Assembly (NCBI GenBank): GCA_929200295.1
Contig: CAKMZE010000004.1
Location: 9,176 to 16,669, forward strand
Reading direction: 5' to 3'
DNA length: 7,494 nucleotides
DNA from: an uncultured Alphaproteobacteria bacterium
GTDB taxonomy: Bacteria > Pseudomonadota > Alphaproteobacteria > Rhodobacterales > Rhodobacteraceae
The notes beneath the pieces were generated by a model, which ran no database searches, was not told the origin of the DNA, and saw only the letters and a list, made by a program, of their open reading frames with translations. Below are positions 6,108 to 7,494 of the stretch, in pieces. A program made the translations under genes and the position numbers. Position 1 is the first letter of the stretch; each line of letters begins with the position of its first letter.

Positions 6108-7139
6108 ATGCAGATTGCAGGGCGCCCCATTGGGCCTGAATATCCTCCGCTCGTGATCGCGGAAATCGGCATTAACCATGGTGGTGATCTTGCGGTTGCC
6201 AAAGACATGGTCAGGCTTGCCGCGGGTTCCGGCTGTGAGATGATCAAGCACCAGACCCATATCGTGTCTGATGAAATGACCGATGAGGCCAAGGATATCT
6301 ATCCACCCAATGCGGATGTCTCAATCTGGGAGGTGATGGAACGCTGTGCGTTATCACTTGAGGATGAGGCAGAGCTAAAGCGCTATACAGAAGCGCTGGG
6401 CATGATTTGGATTTCAACACCATTTTCACGCGCGGCGGCTGATTTTTTAGAAACGCTTGATGTCCCTGCCTATAAAATCGGCTCAGGCGAGGCGGATAAT
6501 CTGCCGCTTATTCGGCACATCGCGCGCAAGGGCAAGCCCGTGATCATGTCAACGGGCATGCAGACGATTGAAAGCATCCGCGCCTCTGTGGATATCCTTG
6601 CGAATGCGGGGGTTGCGTATGCGTTGCTTGAGTGTACCAACCTTTACCCCTCACCACCCGAGATCGTCTCGCTGCAAGGTGTGACCGATCTGCGCAATGC
6701 CTTCCCAGAGGCCATTGTCGGGTTTTCGGATCATTCGATTGGCCCTGAAATGGCCCTCGCCTCTGTGGCGCTTGGTGCATGTATTCTCGAGCGGCATTAT
6801 ACCGATACACGCTACCGGATCGGGCCTGATATAATTAATTCAATGGACCCAGCTGAGCTGCGCCATCTTATTGACCGCAGCCGCGAGATCCATACCGCGC
6901 TGCATAACCCCAAAGAGCGCACAGAAAGCGAAGCGCCGGTTTACGCTTTTGCACGCGCATCCGTTGTTGCGGATCGCGATCTGCCCAAAGGGCATGTTGT
7001 GACCGAAGCAGACATCTGGGCCAGACGCCCAGGGTCCGGCGAAATCGCAGGCTTTGAGTTTGACCAAGTGATCGGGAAGACCCTCAATAAGGCTGTGACG
7101 CGCAATACCCAGCTCAAATGGGCTGATTTCAGCGGGTAA
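6108..7139 (+). CDS. neuB: NeuB-family nonulosonic (sialic/legionaminic-type) acid synthase
   Basis: A 343-residue protein, the normal length for NeuB-type synthases, which condense phosphoenolpyruvate with an N-acylated hexosamine to a nine-carbon keto-acid in the cytoplasm. The TIM barrel (about 14-265) carries AEIGINHGGD (Glu19), IKHQTH (Lys47), YKIGSGE (Lys123, Glu128), STGM, FSDHSIG (His209) and ILERHYT (Glu228, His230). These match the catalytic and Mn-binding residues of Neisseria NeuB with a constant offset of six. The SAF/antifreeze-like domain (about 280-343) has ARASVVADRDLPKGHVV and RRPGSG, where Arg307 would be the substrate-contacting arginine from the partner subunit. The loop after the metal site reads YRIGPDIINSMDPAEL rather than the GPDH of Neu5Ac synthases, and KHQTH replaces KFQT, pointing to a separate subfamily. 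A good Shine-Dalgarno fixes the start. The NeuA-like partner is at 3207. Confidence 0.92.
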   Translation: MQIAGRPIGPEYPPLVIAEIGINHGGDLAVAKDMVRLAAGSGCEMIKHQTHIVSDEMTDEAKDIYPPNADVSIWEVMERCALSLEDEAELKRYTEALGMIWISTPFSRAAADFLETLDVPAYKIGSGEADNLPLIRHIARKGKPVIMSTGMQTIESIRASVDILANAGVAYALLECTNLYPSPPEIVSLQGVTDLRNAFPEAIVGFSDHSIGPEMALASVALGACILERHYTDTRYRIGPDIINSMDPAELRHLIDRSREIHTALHNPKERTESEAPVYAFARASVVADRDLPKGHVVTEADIWARRPGSGEIAGFEFDQVIGKTLNKAVTRNTQLKWADFSG

Positions 7140-7166
7140 CCGCAGCTGTTTAGGAGATAGCTGCGG
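7140..7166 (+). terminator. Strong hairpin just after neuB
   Basis: CCGCAGCT (7140-7147) and AGCTGCGG (7159-7166) form a perfect 8-bp GC-rich stem with an 11-nt loop, starting one base after the TAA stop. No T run follows, so it is either a non-canonical terminator or a 3'-end stabilising hairpin. Confidence 0.5.
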
Positions 7167-7354
7167 ATTGGAGCTAAATCCTACGCTAAAGGAATTTCGG
7201 AATTCTGTCACATATGAACTTACAGGATTATTTGCATTGTAAGCTCTTCGATCTGCCTGACAGCGTTTGGGGACAGCATAGAAAGTAATTCGGTTTAGGT
7301 AGAGAAAGTCGGCAGTGTGGACAAAGTTACAGTTACGAACAGTTCACGTGCGAA
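7167..7354. other. Intergenic stretch after neuB
   Basis: No coding frame is convincing here. A small hairpin, GAATT-TCGG-AATTC, lies around 7191-7204. An imperfect dyad, AGTTC-ACGTGC-GAACT (7341-7356), overlaps the stop of the partial minus-strand gene and may help end that transcript. I see no tRNA or other RNA gene. Confidence 0.4.
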
Positions 7355-7494
7355 CTATTTGCGCAAGCCGCCGCCAATACCAATTGCGACTAGACCACCT
7401 ACCAAGAAAAACGCTCCCAAGTCACCCATTGGGAGAAAGAGCCCCCTGACCAATCCCAAAATGCCCAATAAAATCAAAATGTAAGCTGCAAATT
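7355..7494 (-). CDS. C-terminal part of a small membrane protein (truncated by window edge)
   Basis: Read on the minus strand from the right edge, the frame gives 45 residues before a TAG at 7357-7355. They contain two strongly hydrophobic, glycine-rich segments: AAYILILLGILGLVRGLFL (about 2-20) and LGAFFLVGGLVAIGIGG (about 25-41). These are separated by the short polar turn PMGD and end in LRK. Such an even hydrophobic pattern with a basic end is what an inner-membrane hairpin looks like and is unlikely in non-coding DNA. No family is recognised, and start, length and promoter lie outside the window. It is convergent with neuB, so it is probably an unrelated transcription unit. Confidence 0.6.
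   Translation of the reverse strand, partial: FAAYILILLGILGLVRGLFLPMGDLGAFFLVGGLVAIGIGGGLRK

Noticed and set aside
5985..6260. N-terminal extension of the phosphatase frame up to 6260.
   Set aside because: It would run antisense through the start of neuB, has no Shine-Dalgarno, and its sequence is not phosphatase-like. The ATG at 5984 has a well-placed GAGGA.
7335..7356. GAAC/GTTC repeats resembling an alphaproteobacterial LexA box.
   Set aside because: The spacing is 11 bp rather than the 7 bp of GTTC-N7-GTTC, and the site overlaps a stop codon rather than a promoter.
1..7494. CRISPR arrays, tRNA or rRNA genes, complete insertion sequences, toxin-antitoxin or phage genes.
   Set aside because: No repeat-spacer pattern, no cloverleaf-like sequence, no transposase or integrase motifs and no phage proteins were seen on either strand.

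Overview
The window looks like chromosomal DNA of an alphaproteobacterium, most likely the Roseobacter group of the Rhodobacteraceae. This rests on the GC-leaning codon use, the pairing of an FAD/GcvT-type demethylase with a pyrrolysine-free MttB-superfamily methyltransferase, and the style of the proteins. It is inference from sequence reading, not a database match.

Layout. Positions 1-3911 hold a tight plus-strand operon of four genes: (i) the C-terminal part of a dimethylglycine-dehydrogenase-like GcvT-domain protein, cut by the window edge; (ii) an MttB-superfamily methyltransferase; (iii) a TetR-type regulator; (iv) a NeuA-like acylneuraminate cytidylyltransferase. The joints are ATGA overlap, 3-bp gap, ATGA overlap, so translation is probably coupled. 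Positions 3957-4949 hold a divergent pair with a 39-bp, very AT-rich gap: a minus-strand regulator made of two HxlR-like winged-helix units and a plus-strand small VOC/glyoxalase-fold protein. Positions 4950-5279 are an AT-rich stretch with no convincing gene. Positions 5280-5984 encode a minus-strand cysteine phosphatase of the dual-specificity/tyrosine phosphatase fold. It is divergent from a plus-strand NeuB-type sialic (nonulosonic) acid synthase at 6108-7139, which is followed by a strong hairpin. At 7355-7494 the last 45 residues of a small membrane protein enter from the right edge on the minus strand.

How the genes may work together. The first two genes fit oxidative and methyl-transfer demethylation of a methylated amine (betaine or carnitine type), feeding one-carbon units to folate. 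TetR probably senses a ligand of that pathway. The NeuA-like and NeuB-like enzymes are the activating and condensing steps of nonulosonic-acid (sialic, legionaminic or pseudaminic type) synthesis for surface glycans. The cytidylyltransferase is translationally coupled to the methylamine genes, while its natural partner NeuB lies about 2.2 kb away beyond an apparently unrelated HxlR/VOC module and an AT-rich gap. The most interesting question is whether one-carbon/methylamine metabolism and nonulosonic-acid synthesis form one functional unit here, or have only become neighbours. Nothing in the window proves the former.
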